A stretch of 64,000 nucleotides of DNA from Austropuccinia psidii (taxonomy: Eukaryota; Basidiomycota; Pucciniomycetes; Pucciniales; Sphaerophragmiaceae): NCBI GenBank assembly GCA_023105745.1, contig JALGQZ010000011.1, positions 17,882,975-17,946,974 on the forward strand, written 5' to 3'. Of the stretch, positions 1 to 13,054 are shown in pieces (the first letter of the stretch is position 1; each line of letters begins with the position of its first letter). The translations under genes and the position numbers were made by a program. The notes below the pieces were generated by a model. The model was not told where the DNA came from, ran no database searches, and was given only the letters and a program-made list of their open reading frames with translations.

Positions 1-283
1 TACGCTTGTGAAGGTTCCCAAAAATGCTAAAAATTCCTTACGCCTGTACAGGCTTCTGACGATTCACACACCAATCCTTACACTTGTGAAGGTTCCCCAC
101 AATGCTGAATATTTCTTGGCCTGTGCAGGATCCCGACAATTCACACGCCAATCCTTACCCCTCTGCAGGCGCCCAACAATTCACACGCCAATCCTTACGC
201 CTGTGCAGGCTCCCAACAAGTCACACGCCAATCCTTACGCTTGTGAAGGTTCCAGACAATTTAAAAAATTCAATACATGAGTA
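1..283. repeat. Subterminal minisatellite, left arm
   Basis: Imperfect tandem units of about 38-40 bp share the core CACACGCCAATCCTTACGC followed by TGTGCAGG or TGTGAAGG. The same array occurs inverted at 59523-59880. Repeated short motifs close to transposon ends are typical transposase-binding subterminal repeats in CACTA-type elements (established for plant CACTA elements; inference here). The short reading frames inside are products of the repeat and are not annotated as genes. Confidence 0.8.
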
Positions 284-675
284 AGATTAATAGCGTGTGA
301 CCATAGGAAAGGCCATGTTTCACAAATCTGGACTGGATTGCTCACATGCGGGAACCTCCCACTTTTTTACAGTTAAGAATGGATATGGCTCTAAACCATG
401 GAAGAAGAAAATATAGGAGACGGTAACGGAAACTATTGGCGTATTTTGGGGAAAAGTGGTTCACGCAAACAAATACTCACTCAAACTTTTGGTGGGGCAC
501 TTACAAAAATAATTCTCAGGCAATCAGGGATTTTCTCCAAGGAGGAAATAAATAATTTTTACGTGAACAAAGAATGTAATAGAAATTGAACATAATAATA
601 GTTGAATACAAATAATTTATTTAAAAGAAAGTACTACAAATGATAAAAAGTGGAAATAATGAGATTTTTTTAATT
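284..675. other. Non-coding flank of the Cys-rich gene, left arm
   Basis: Moderately AT-rich sequence between the minisatellite and the end of the Cys-rich gene. A 63-codon plus-strand frame (398-589) is present in both arms but lies antisense to the 3' flank of the neighbouring gene and resembles nothing recognised. The segment probably contains the 3' UTR of the minus-strand gene. Nothing else was seen. Confidence 0.5.
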
Positions 676-2015
676 TTATTTTTCTAAGTACTTTGAGACT
701 ATCCCAGTGATGTCCTCCTTTGGATAAGCCTCCAGTGCCTGGGCAAGGAGGGAGTTTAGTTCCTCCCGGAATTCCCGGTGCATCTCATTGCAATGAGTTG
801 CATCCACGAAAGGAATCATGTGGGGCAAGCGGCGATGCTCCAACAAGATTCGGTTGATCAATTCGTGGACGATGGCTTGAGGAATCATTAGGGTCATTCG
901 CAGGTCGGTGAATTCCTGGCAAGCGTCATCGTGGGGATGAGAGGAGCTTGGCACCAGGGGGGAGGAGGAGTTTGGGTTCTCAGGGGCAATGGGAGGGAGA
1001 TCTGGGAAAGGAACCGGGGTAGGAGTGGAGGGAGGGGGAAGATTGGGGAGTCGGTGAAGAAGAAGGGGGATGGGGGATCCGACGGGCGTATCGTCGATGA
1101 TGATTATGGAGAGAGGAGTGGCGGGACGAGCTGGAGACGGTCAAAGAAAAAATGAGGAAAAGTGGATATGGATCAAAGAGAAAGAAGCGGTGACTTACCA
1201 TAAGGTTCCTTCGTGGATTGCATATGAGCCACCTCAGGTTTGGGCTCACGAGTTGTATTGTCCTCAGGTGGTTGGGACGATGGACTAGGGCCAGGAATAG
1301 GTGGCTCTTCGGTTTGGGAGGGTTCTAAAAAAGGAGTAAGAGTCAGTTCACTCGACTCAAAAGTGAAAGTGAAAATGAAATGAAACTTTGGCTGCTTACC
1401 GCGGAATAATTCCTCAGATCATCGGGTGCCACTTGGGCCTGGAGTGGGTTGCCGCGGGGTTTGCTCGCAAGGCAAACTAGGAACGGGAGAGTCTTGTTGG
1501 GGGGATTTGGGGGGTTTTGTTCTATGAGTAATGGAAAAAAGTCAGTATTATTGCGTGAAGAGAAATGAGATAAGGAGGAGAAAGAAAACTTACTTTGGCA
1601 TTTGAATCCCATCGGTGACAAGACATGGTGACGATCAACCCAAGGTTGAATGTCCTCTTGCCATCGCCATCCTTCATCGGCCGGATAATCACTTCGTTCC
1701 GGTTGAGGAGTGAAGTGACCATTGGATAGTGGCCTAGGAGGGGGAGGGGACAGGGCTAATCGTCCGGAATCGTTCCTGTCGGCCTGCTTGAGGTCCCGGT
1801 GTCCATTTGCGCTCAGATATGGTTTCATCATCGTCGACCACAAAGGAGTCCTAGCGAGGCCGTCTTGGGCAATAACTCCTCTGGCCTTGTGGTCGGAAGG
1901 GGCGGACAACAAACAAACATTTCTTGTGTGCTTGCCGGCAAGCATCACAAGCGTTGTTCGTCGTTAAGGAACAAATGCAGGGGATACCCCGCCTGGTGCA
2001 TAAAGTGCACGACAT
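676..2015 (-). pseudogene. Cys-rich zinc-finger-like protein gene, left-arm copy
   Basis: ATG at 2015 directly follows a TTTTTAG splice acceptor, so an upstream non-coding exon is likely. The N-terminus holds a cluster of eight cysteines (CxxC, C, CxC, CxxC, C) resembling small zinc-binding modules such as Zn2Cys6, but not a canonical one. Introns can be placed at 1593-1522, 1399-1325 and 1198-1131, all GT-AG and phase 1. The last exon (1130-676) is intact and ends in a conserved helical domain ending SKYLEK. Lesions: an in-frame TAG near residue 58, where the right copy reads His-Glu, and a one-base frame change at a C-run near 1737 shared with the right copy. Function unknown; DNA binding is inferred from the Cys cluster. 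It is divergent from the helicase of the same arm. Confidence 0.7.
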
Positions 2016-4653
2016 CTAAAAACAAAACAATTGAGGTTAGTAACTGAATAGAAAGTAAACAATCAAGAAATAAAATGAAGACGTACGATGAATTATAAAT
2101 TCAAAACTTTAACAAAATAAAGACGCTCTACTTGGAAGGTTTTTAAAGTCTGGAAGAGAGTCGTGAAGAAAAATAAGTATTAATATCAGTACACAATGTT
2201 GACAAAAGTTTAAAAAAGAGGTAACACACAAGGTGGATAGAAGTGAGGTTCTGAAAGGATAAGCAGAATAAACAAACAGGAAAAAGGAAGGGAAGTGGGT
2301 TTAGTGGAGTGCGAAAGACAAAAGTAGAAACGCAGGAAGACCAAGGGGAATACGCACAAGAAGGACAAACGCAGGTAAGGTTGAACGAAGTGGAGCGGGT
2401 GAGAAAGCAAGTGAAGGGCGTGTCGTGTGAAGATGGTCTTTTATACCATGGTGAAGCTGAGACGATCTCAGCAGTTGCAGCACCCGCAAAAGGCTCAGCT
2501 TCAAGGCGTGTGGGCAAAATTGAAGCTCAGTTGCAGCATTTGCTGCAACTGAGAAGGGAAATGCTGGCGTGAGGCAGAAGAACAATGTGGTTCTGGCTGA
2601 GTATTGCTATTGATTGAATTGTAAAGCTCAGTCAAAGCCCCTTTGTTTCCTTAAATCCCACCCGATCACCCAGGAGGGAGGTCGTGAGGCCCTCATTGAA
2701 TGTGCATTGTGGGTGCAATGCACAAGTGCCCCATGCAGAAATGCACCCGGTGCATTTGGTCACAAGTGTCCACAGTGAGATTACCGGCCGTATGGCCTGT
2801 TAATAGTATGTGAACAAAGGGGGGGGCTGTAACACAAGTGAATACAGCGTGAGCTTGCCTCAACTCATTGCTCAGGTTTGCTTTTCGGTCATAATTGAAA
2901 TTCTCAGTGGCTGAACATTTTAATTGCACAGTAATTGAACCATTGATATAACAATATCAAATGAACCATGCTGGGCCATTGCTCAGTCATTTTTGTATGC
3001 ACACAATCAGAGCATTTGGCACTGCATCGGATGACATTTCAGCCAGGTGCACCATTTCACATGCTTTGGTGAAGTGCTCCAAACTGAGCCTTCCAATGAG
3101 CTATTGCCAAAATAGTTCATTCCATGGCTTTAATTTACTGAGCACTTCCTCACGGTGCTTTTAACTATGACATGCTCAGCTTGCATGTACAAATCGGGTG
3201 AAACGCAATGCTGAGCATGTGGCACATGAGCTACGTATATGCAAACGATCGGAAGGTGCATGCACATTTGCTATATGCATGCAGGCTCAAGTAGTATTAC
3301 ACCTTCCTGATCTGTACAGCCAACACTGTAGTATGCAGTACACCTTTGTAAGATTATGGTGCAGGGCAGAGCAAAAGCTGTTCAACAAGGTAACGTCCAA
3401 TCACGTCAAGCCATCGAGTCATATATCTCAACTGCATCCCTTTGATGCACCTTGCTGGACAGCTCTGCCTAACTACGGAAGAGATGCGCATGTAACGCAA
3501 TTTAATGTAAGTGGGTCATAATGGGATGACTTATTATTTGGGTCATACACAAACAGTGGATTCACTCTGGTGCCATTGTCAGGGCAAACTTTGACTGGCC
3601 GCACTTGTTCATCCCGCGTTCTCATTGTTGGGCAGCCACACGCTTTCATATGCACCCCCAACGGGTCATACACAGGTAACTTTCACATGCCTGGAAGACA
3701 TTTTACTGCCAGGCTTCCAACTGCCTATTTTCTTGGTCGGGTTGTCAGCTTGAGGGCAGACGCTAACCGGCTTGCGCGAGGAAACCTGAGGCCAATCAGT
3801 GTGGATTTGCTTCAGCCTCATCTGCATTAGAATAATTGCAGCCTATGATTGCTGAGGCTGGTTATGTTTGCGTGGGGATCTCCCACAGCGGGTCAATTTG
3901 TGCACGTTCTCACGCACCCCGCACAAGCTGTGGGGCCTGGCTGGAAGCCAAAAATTCCCTTGGGCATGTGGCCTCTTTCTCCGGAGTTTCGTACATGCGT
4001 GAGGCAAAGACCGTGATCCCAATCTCGGGGGATTAGTAGCCGCCTCAAATGCAATAGGGGTGAATGTATATGTGGATCATGCCTCACAGTCGGTGCCCCG
4101 TTTGATCATGCCACACATCCCCCCCTGAAGCCTAGTTTGCATCAGTCATCAAAAAACTTCACGCAAAATCAAACATCCCCACAATGAGATTGCCCTTTGA
4201 AACCGCCAACATTGCCTAGTAGGTCCCTGTGCAACAATTAACCTGGGGATGATATGCTCTTTGTTTGCTGTCACACCAGCGAACATGGCCGCATGCCTCT
4301 AATATGCACCTCCACAATAAGTTGCTACAACCCACCCAATCTTGGATATGCTAATGTCAACCTTGTTCCACCACAGGTTTTGTAACTTGCTGCAGATCCA
4401 GCAGTCATATCGGTGCACCCACATTTTGGCCACCTTGCCTTGATATATACCCCAAATTTGATATGAAAATTATCAGCCCAAGAGGCCCACCCCCATCAAT
4501 ACCATGCACATAACCACAGGCCATCCCCCCTTGACCCCATTGCTGCCTCTCATATAAATTTTCCACCTGTGCTTATACGTCTTCATTCTGTTTAGCTAAC
4601 CCTTCCCGATCATATAATTTCCGACTATCACCAAATACTTTATAATAGCCATC
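2016..4653. other. Divergent intergenic region, left arm
   Basis: About 2.6 kb between the divergent Cys-rich and helicase genes, conserved as 53776-56420 in the right arm. It contains the TATA box at 2439-2445 (minus) and a TATAAAT at 4553-4559 (plus), about 95 bp before the helicase ATG. No domain is recognised in the short frames here. They are conserved between arms only at nucleotide level. Confidence 0.6.
2439..2445 (-). promoter_or_regulatory. TATA box of left-arm Cys-rich gene
   Basis: TATAAAA on the minus strand inside a block conserved with the right arm (55991-55997). It lies about 425 bp upstream of the ATG, leaving room for the 5' UTR intron implied by the acceptor just before the ATG. 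Confidence 0.6.
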
Positions 4654-6971
4654 ATGTCAACCCCTTCACAACCACTTTGCATTGGGATGATTAATATTCG
4701 TATTCAAATAAATAGTGATATAACCTTAAATCCTGAGAATTCCTACTTAGCTTCTTGGATTATCATATGGCACAATCAACACAAAATATTCATTTATCTC
4801 CCCAATCACCAGCGTGCTATTGGCTCTCTACCTGCAACCCTTTCCAAAACGTTGATACCATTCCTTGGGGCACCAAAAACTTTCATGCACTGTGGTCCTG
4901 GTGGGGCATGGATTGAAAATTGCCAATCCAATCCTACTCAAATATTATTTGTTGAGGGAGTATTTATGACTGATGCAAATGATCCCTCCTCATCATAGAA
5001 ACCCAATCTAGCATTGATGTTCTTCACATGGTATCCAAACATTTTATTCATAATGGAAAGCTTTCGAACACAAGATTTCAAGCTTCAAATGCCCAAAGAA
5101 TATGAATGTAATACTCATAGTCAATGTCAACTCTTTACTCAAACATTTCCTGCTTCAAACTCGACTCCCGCTTCATATCCTGCTGTTTCATCATTGATTT
5201 CCAAGCAAAAACTGATACAATTACCCAGTGGATCAGACCTCCCCATGATGACCCCACCCCATGCCATTATTCAAAGCCCCCTCCTCCCTCATCAAAAGAC
5301 CGGACTAGCTTTTCTCTGGGATCGAGAAATCCCCAATGGCCAATCAGCCCGTAACCTTTGGGCCACCTCACCCCCAGGATCCACTTTCAATGCCAGGCAC
5401 ATCATTACAAACAAGGTCGTTAGCTCATTTGAATCCCTTTTGACCAATATCCCTCTTGGAGGACTGCTCACGGATGATATGGGATTAGGTAAAACCATTC
5501 AGGCCATTGCTCTAATTGGTACCTCCAAGGAGCAGATGATTGCAAACCCCCATCCCTCCACGCCCACCATGATCATCTGCCCCCCTCGCTTAATTACCAA
5601 CTGGCAATCAGAAATATCCAAGCATGCTCAGGCTGGAGCGCTGCATTCCAAAATCTACCATGGTCCCACTTGTCACTCATTATCCCAAGCCGACATCTTA
5701 AAATATGATATCATCATCACTTCTTACAATACTATCACCCAAGAATTTAAGCAAACCAATACCTCTACATCATGAATTTTTCAAATCAATTGGCATTGTA
5801 TAATTTTGGATGAAGCACAGTGAGTGTCTGATCTTAAATGATTCAAATTACCTTTTCTATCCAATAACCCTTGCCCCATCTTATACCTATATTCGCTCTC
5901 AAAACACTGCCACTCACCGTGCCATTAATAGCCTCCTTTCATCCCATCAAATATGTTTAAGGGGCACACCTATTCACAACACCATTTATGACCTTTTGGG
6001 CATAATATCATTCATCACTCAACCCCAGAGCGCCAATCAAGATAACTGGTCACCATTCATCCTGAGTAGTCTTTCCAAAGGTTGCAATGATATTTTGCAT
6101 TTGGCATTGCGGCATTTAAGTTTGCGCCGCACCAAAACCACACATCTTGAATCCCTCCCCAGTATTAGCCATCATTATGAGCTGCTCCCACTCAACCCAA
6201 CCATGCAGCAAGAATATTCCATATTATATGAAGAATTCCTAACATCCAAAAGCAAAGGACCAGGAGAATTTTTCAGAAATATTAATAAGCTGTGAATATG
6301 TTGTAACCATCACATCATGCTTAACACAATTGCGGAGGTGGATTTGGAAGACCCCAAGGGCAGGAGCACTCAGGATAACTTGCCAACAATCACACAAACT
6401 ATTGTGGATGTGGAAACATGCATGATGAGTAGTAAAATTGCACACCTCCTACAAATCTTAATGAAGAACAAACAAACAAGTTGTGGTCCAACAAAATTGG
6501 TGGTTTATACCCAATGGACCCAATTTCTTGATTTGTGCGTTAATTCTAATATGCATCCATTACCAATTGAATCCATCTGACTTTTTCATGTTGTAGAATT
6601 GGTATTGCACTTGCCCATCAATCTATACTTTCAGCACGAATTGATGGAACAATTACAGCACAAGCGCAGGAGAAGGCACTGGAGAATTTCTTCAATAATC
6701 CTGAATGTGAAGTACTGATTGCATCCATTGCCGCAGCTGGAACTGGCCTCAATATAACTTGTGCTAACATGGTCTATTTAATGGTGAGGGGACGCCCAAA
6801 ATTCTGCCCTGATTTGCGGCCCCTGACATCCACATTTCCAGGAGCCCAATTGGAACCCAGCCATTGAGGCTCAGGCTGTTGATCAACTTCAACGTATTGG
6901 CCAACAACAACCTGTAAAGGTCATCCACTATATCACTCCTCATTCAGTTGAGGTCAACATGCGGAAGGTAC
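4654..6971 (+). pseudogene. SNF2-type helicase, left-arm copy, broken
   Basis: The reading contains hallmarks of SNF2-family DNA-dependent ATPases: Walker A in DDMGLGKT (near 5473), motif Ia CPPRLITNW, a DEAQ box (5809-5820), a GTPIHN motif III equivalent (near 5970), and a C-terminal lobe with QRIGQQQ (near 6890). SNF2 ATPases remodel or translocate on chromatin and DNA; the family (Rad5/16-like or other) is not certain. Introns are expected, for example a donor GTGAGT at 5820. Lesions: TAG at 4996 (Gln codon in the right copy), an inserted A near 5053, TGA at 5773, and loss of the AG acceptor near 5886 that the right copy keeps. Element A interrupts the gene at 6971. The coding tail resumes at 34740 and ends near 34819. 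Confidence 0.8.
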
Positions 6972-8915
6972 TGTGGGAACTCCTCTTGTGTGGGATTAAA
7001 ATGAGGCAGTACCTGGAGGGGGAAATCACAGGTAACTAGTTTTGAATTGCTAATAACTCCTGTAACCAAGGGTGGCAAGGGTGTATTGCCTGCCCCTCCT
7101 AAAATACTGAACAAAATCTTCCTTGGAGCTCACAAACCAAAATAAAATTAGTAAGTGGCTTTACAACTGCAGAAGACAAAATTCAGCAGTCTCAGATCAG
7201 ACCTATTCAATAAATAATATGAAAAATAATGTCAGTAATTTGGTTAATTTTTAGATTTAATGAAATACTTGTCTGTTTTAATTTTAATCTTTTGGTTAAA
7301 TTGAGGTGAGTGGTTTCTTCTTGGTGATACAATTTTGGTAAGATGAGTTATTTAAGGTGTTCAGAAAAACTTGATTGGTGTTGATAAAGGTAATTTTGTT
7401 AAGGTATAGTTATAATAGAGTAAAATAATTTTTAAGGTTTGTTATTTCTTTTTAAGAGTGTTAATAATGAGATAAAATAGTATTTTTTAAGTTTAACAGG
7501 TAAGATTCTTTGATATTTGATTTTAAATGGGTAAGTTAGTTTTAAATCTTGTTAAATGAAGTTAATTTTACTAGTTAAAATATTTTAATAGAGTAGTAAC
7601 CCTAATCTTGGGTACTGGGTCATTTTTATTTTTCTTTTAATAATAATAAGATTCCACTGAGCTTAGCTAGTGGGCAATCTTTAACACTATACTTCCACTG
7701 AGCTTAGCTACTGGGTAAGTAAATTCACTATAATTTGCTGGACTACCTCCCAGATGAGGGATGACTTATTCCTGTGCTTGTAATCTGCAGAGGATATATT
7801 GTGCATGGGGGGGGATTTTGAAATTTGGGGGAGAGAGCCCCTCTATTTATACCTTTTGGGAGCCCAGAGGGCCCTCCATGGGAGCTGTCTTTTCCACTTT
7901 AATTCCTCTTGATTTCATCATGTGACTCCATTTTTGGTGAGGACCTTTCTTGCATGGGTCAGGTGATTTAAGGTTTGGTGATAATTTTCTTTCTGCACAG
8001 CCTCCATTTATCACATGATTGTCTTTTTGGTGAACTTAATATGATGTGATATTCTTGAATTTTTCTTGCATACATGAGGTGATTTAATTTTGGCTGGGGA
8101 TTTTTGTTATGCACAGCCTCTTTCCTGTCACATGATATTCTGTTGGTGGATGCAGTATCACATGATGACCTTTTAATTCCTTTGCATATGTCCTATTTTA
8201 GGTTTGGTAGAAGTGGCTGTGTTATTTATGCAGGTGTCATGGTTGTTTTTCTTCTTTTTGAACTTTAAAATGAAGTCAGGTGATAATTTCTCGCACTGGT
8301 GAATTTACTGTTATGTATGAGATGATGTGATTTTTGAGTTTGACACATGCTGTGCATAGTCATGTGGTTGAGATTTAATTAAAATTGTGTACTGCATGCA
8401 ACCTGTTGTAACTTGCTTTGGTTTGCATGAGGTGATGAGTGGTGTAAATAAATATGTTTTAAGGTTATAAGTGGGGTTACTTTGGATATAAGATAAGGTA
8501 CTCCTGTGGCTGTGTTGTCAATGAGCTGCAGGAATTCCATGGGGCTGGGCTTTGCATCATGTGACTTTGAATGCAAGTTGGCTGTATAACTAATGCATGT
8601 GTCATTTTCTTGCTGCATGAGTCCTATGGCTGTAAGGGCGTGTAATTTAAAGGGTGGTCCCTTTTTTTGTAACTAGTTTACTATATGTAACTTGATTTTT
8701 ACATATGCATAATGAAAATGAATAATTTATTTAAACACATACACTGCCATTTGGTGCCTGTGCCATGGTTTTATGAGTTAAATCCAGCTTCTTGCTGTAA
8801 AATTGACCTTTTGGTGTAAAACTTGAGTGTAAGTCTGCCTGTAGGCTGGATTTCCTGCTGTTATAGGGTACTATGAGCTTGAGCCTGGTGAAAAAAAATG
8901 GTATGGAATACCACA
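6972..8915 (-). repeat. LTR of element A (3' LTR)
   Basis: 1944 bp, begins TGTGG and ends CCACA. It is nearly identical to 32808-34735, with scattered substitutions and one short length difference near 8750. A pair of short tandem motifs (CCACTGAGCTTAGCTA) lies at about 7655-7710. Confidence 0.93.
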
Positions 8916-8963
8916 TCCCCCTGTCCATTTAATGCTGTCCCCAGCATTCCAGGTGAGAGCTCT

Positions 8964-10909
8964 TTATTCCTCATCTGATTCTGTGGTTTCCTCCAATACC
9001 TCTTCCTCATTTATTGATTCATCTTCTTCACTTTGTTCTTCTTCTATGTCTTCTTTTGTGTTTATCAACTTTCCTCTTGGGTAGAACCTCTTGACTTGAG
9101 ATGCTGCAAATCTTCTTGCTAATTCTGTTCCATCAAGTTCCTCAAGTTCATATGGTCCATTGTTTATTTGTCTGATTACTCTGTAGGGTCCATTCCATTT
9201 GTTTTTGAAAAGTAGCCCCCAATTAGTTTCTATTGCTTTGTTGTAAACCAGGACCAAATCTCCTGGATTGAGTGGTGATCTTAGTTGATGTGCCATTCTT
9301 CTATCCCAATATTTCATTGAGTCTTCCCTTGATTTTTTGAGTTTTTCTGCTGCTTTTCTTCTCATCTCTTCTTTTCCTTCCAACTGTTTGGCTCTGGCTT
9401 CCAGTAATTCCTCAGTTGTAGATATTTTGTGCCATTCTACTGCTAAAAAGGTTTTTGTTTCAATGTCAATTGGTAATACTGGTAGTTGTCCAAATTGGAG
9501 TTCATATGGTGAGAAACCAGTTGTCCTTTTAGTGGAGATTCTGTCAGCCAAGGTAACCAAAGGTAGATATTTTCTCCATTTTCCTCCATTTTCCCCACAC
9601 ATCTTGACTAATGCATCTTTAAGTTGTTTATGGCCTCTTTCAACCATTCCTTGAGACTCTGGGTAATAGGGTGTGGTGACTCTGATTGTTGATCCTGCTT
9701 TCTTTACTGCATCTTGCAATTCTTTTCCAAACTCTGGCCCCCCATCCACAGTTACTTCTTTTGGTGAGCCATACCTGCATATCCATTCTGAGGTGAACCA
9801 TTCTGCCACTGCTTTTGCTGTTAATTTGACTAGTCCAACTGTTTCTGGCCATCCTGAAAAATAATCTCTGGCCACAACCATATATTTCCATCTTCCAGAT
9901 TTTATATGTACTGCATCCATGCTTACCCTTTCAAAGATTGTTGATGTTGCTGTAGGCCTTCCTTGTTCCCTTTGCAAGCTTTGACTTCTCTTTTGGCAGG
10001 CCAGGCAAGATTGAACCCATTTCTTGACTGATTTCTTCATTCCTTCCCACCAAAATCTTGCTTTAATTCTTCTGTAAGTTTCATTTTCCCCTCTGTGGCC
10101 CATGTCTTCATGAAGTGACTTTAAAATGTAGCTTTGAACTTCATGACTTGATATAACCAATTGAGGGTTTGGGTTATTTCTTCTTTTAAGTTGGCCATCT
10201 TCCAAGAAAAAGTTGGGTGACCTTCTTTTAATACTTCTAAACTCTTCATCTTTGCTTGATTGTGGTTTTTTCATTGTACTTAAGTATTCTTGCATTATTT
10301 TCCAAAATCCTTCCTGTTTTGTTGGTACTTGTACTCCTGAAAAATGGAGTGAATTTACATTCTTAGCCCCAAATCCAGGGTGTGGCTTGATCCAATCTTC
10401 TTCTTCATCAAATTCTGGTGCATCTTCATCTTCTTCTTCTGAGTTTTTCGGTCTTCTGGATAGCCCATCTGGCATATTGAAAGTTTTCCCTGGTTTGTGT
10501 ACCAAATCAAAGGAAAATAGTTGAATGAAAGCCAGCCATCTTGTCATGGGGGCATTGGGTAAGAAAGGGGTGTTTATCATTTCAATTAAGGCCTTGGCAT
10601 CAACCTGTAATTCAAAATGTTGTCCCCAAAGTATTGTTTGAAGTTTCTTGAGAATTATTGCAACTCCATAGAGTTCCAATTTGGGTTGTGAGTATTTTGA
10701 TTCTAATTTTGAAAAAGTTATTGATTCATATAATACTGGTCTGTCTTTTCCTTCTTTATCTTCTTGAGTGAGTACTGCTCCTGCAGCAATGTAGCTTGAA
10801 TCTACTGCTAGCTTAATTTTCCCTGATCCTTTGTCATAATATAATTTCTTGAGAGTTATTTCTTCTCCAACTATTCTTCTGAGCTTATGGAAAGCTTCTT
10901 CACATTTTT
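8964..10909 (-). CDS. pol: Element A pol, RNase H and integrase part
   Basis: Open frame that continues the RT half (21606-22826). Removing element B and one copy of the TTTTT duplication joins them without a frame change. Visible parts: RNase H (DSS near the start, a D in QVDAKAL, DGLSRR), an HHCC zinc site of integrase (HEDMGH ... CLACQ), and the integrase core with D in SMDAVH, D in VDGGPEFG and E in QGMVERGH. A C-terminal region GDLVLVYNK and an acidic Glu-rich tail follow. In life it would process the RNA-DNA hybrid and insert cDNA. As it stands it has lost its RT half and promoter context, so it is a fragment. Confidence 0.88.
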
Positions 10910-12936
10910 TGTAAGGTTTGACTATGAAACAATAAGTAAAAAATTACTAATTTATTACTTATTGTACTCTGAATGTCCTTATAATTAAAGTAAATGAGAT
11001 TAAAATAATAATAATAATAAAGAAATATTATTATTATGGCGTAAAAATATTATATTATTAAATAAATATAATAATATAAATTAATATTATATGAAATTAT
11101 AATATTATAAATAATATATTAATATAAAATAATTAATATATTATAAAGCTCTTTATTATTGTTACCAACAAATAATAAAGGCGTAAAAAACTGTTTTTTA
11201 TAAATAAAAAACAATTAATAACAATAATATTACTAATATTAAAGTTATATATTAATATAAATACTATTTATATTAATTAAGAATTATTAAGAGTAATAAT
11301 AAGAGAGAAATTATTATAATAAGATGAAATAACCTACTTTTAACACTTAAAATAATAATTTTGAGATATTTTACGCCAAAAGAATATAATACAACTTTTT
11401 CAAATTGTATTTACAATAAAAAATAAAGAAAATTACTAAATTTCTTGATTTTACGTGGAAATGAGTTTTTAGAGAGATTTTTAACAAAAACAATTAAATA
11501 AATGATTTAATCACGTCAAAATAGATGATTATAGCAAGGTGGTCTTTGGTCTTTAATAATATAACAGTTTTATATATAAAGAATAAAGAAATTACCTTTG
11601 ATTTAATTGATTTAATGTTTTTGATGCGTCTGAGGGGAAAACAGAGTAAAAAGAGCTCTATTTATAGTAAATACCTCCCTCCTAGAGTCCAACAGGCTTC
11701 TAGTAGACGTGTACTGATCATATACACTGGAATTGATCAATATTTTAAGGTTTGAGGGTGATTACATCATGATCAAACCATATTACATCATTATTACACC
11801 ATTATTTAGAGTTATCACTATAACTCTAATTGTGATGACATCAGAGGCTTGGCAGAACCCCAAATCTCGTGGATTTTATTAGTTTTAATCATAAACTAAT
11901 AGTATTCACCAATTTTATCACTATTAAAACTGTTAAACTTAATTTAAGGTTACAGTATGTGATCATAACAGCTCAATTTAAGCTCAAACTTTGATCCTCA
12001 ATAACTTTTAAGGTTTTCACGCTACAGCAATTCAGAGAGTGAATTCTGATAGCCTGACATAACCTTATTATGCTGCCAAGAGCTTTTCATTACATCATCA
12101 AAACTCTAATTTTGATGATTTTTCTTGTAACTCATCTTTTCTGTCGAAATTCAATATTTTAAACTTCAAACCTTGATTTCAGGGGGTTATACCCTGAATT
12201 TAATAATAAAAATTACATCATTCTTCACGAATGAACTAGGAGAATCCAACTGTATACTTTTTTTTAAGTTTGGACTACTTTCACAACAAAGTGGTCAACA
12301 GCTCTGTTGATTTTTATCAATATTTCCTCATAAGTCTTAACCTTGTTTATAATTTGCAAAATAAAGTTCATATCTGTGTTCTTACAGTAATTACGTGGTA
12401 ACTTTATTTTTGGTTCATCATTCTAGCATGTATAGTTTAGAAGATATTAGCTATGATCACTGAATATATGCGTTGACCAAAAAAGTGCATATATTCAGGA
12501 TAATTCCTTAAGTATTGATTTTGGGAATTAGCTTATTAATTGTTTTATATGTGGATTTTTGTGGAGAATCCACTGGTACAATTTATTTCACATGTTGTTT
12601 CATTAGTTTCTGAGATAAATAAGTTTTTATGGTTTTTATAAGGTATTGTACCTTATAATTCCTTAAATATTGGCTTTACAGATATGCCATAAAAATGGTA
12701 TATGTGTATTTTTCCATGGGGAATCCAATGGTATAGTTTATTTCACATGTTCATTCATTGCTTTTTAAGTTAAACCAATTTTAGTACCAATTTATGGTAT
12801 TTTTTGTATATTTGAGTAATTATTTTTAGTGTATAATTATTCTAATTAATTTTAATATAATTATATTAAAGGTATAATTATTCTGAGTATTTTTTGTGAC
12901 CTTATTGGGTATGTGGTCATATCTCAAAGGCTCACA
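10910..12936 (-). repeat. LTR of element B (3' LTR)
   Basis: 2027 bp, TGTAAGG ... CTCACA, very AT-rich, with long runs of A/T dinucleotide-like sequence in the first 500 bp. Short frames inside are repeated in the other LTR and are not genes. Confidence 0.95.
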
Positions 12937-13054
12937 TTCCCTACCACCAAAAAAGATTGTACCACAATCTGATATATGTGATTAGGGTATCATCCACTGT
13001 CCTACCTCTTCAATAGACTTTGTTAGTCTTGAAGCTCAATAATGCTTAACTTTT

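Larger units (their letters stand above)
1..6971. repeat. Left arm of giant inverted repeat
   Basis: This stretch is the reverse complement, with scattered substitutions and small indels, of about 51931-59855. The order matches throughout: outer minisatellite, Cys-rich gene, intergenic region, SNF2-type helicase. The arm continues after element A at 34736-34980, where about 87 bp (34894-34980) match 51841-51930 in inverted orientation. The window starts inside the arm, so its outer end is not visible. Seen directly by comparing both strands; that it is the terminal repeat of one mobile element is inference. Confidence 0.9.

Noticed and set aside
1..283. Regular ~38-40 bp repeats suggesting a CRISPR array
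   Set aside because: There are no unique spacers between conserved repeats; whole units are degenerate tandem copies, and the setting is eukaryotic.
931..1288. Plus-strand Gly/Arg-rich frames
   Set aside because: They are antisense shadows of the Pro/Ser-rich last exons of the Cys-rich gene and lack any recognisable feature.
2143..4087. Many short frames between the Cys-rich gene and the helicase (and their mirror images at 53900-56180)
   Set aside because: They are conserved only because the arms are duplicated; no domain, no consistent frame preservation, and promoter elements lie among them.
11525..11755. 76-codon frame present twice (also 20194-20424)
   Set aside because: Identical because both lie in the LTRs of element B; no coding signal beyond that.
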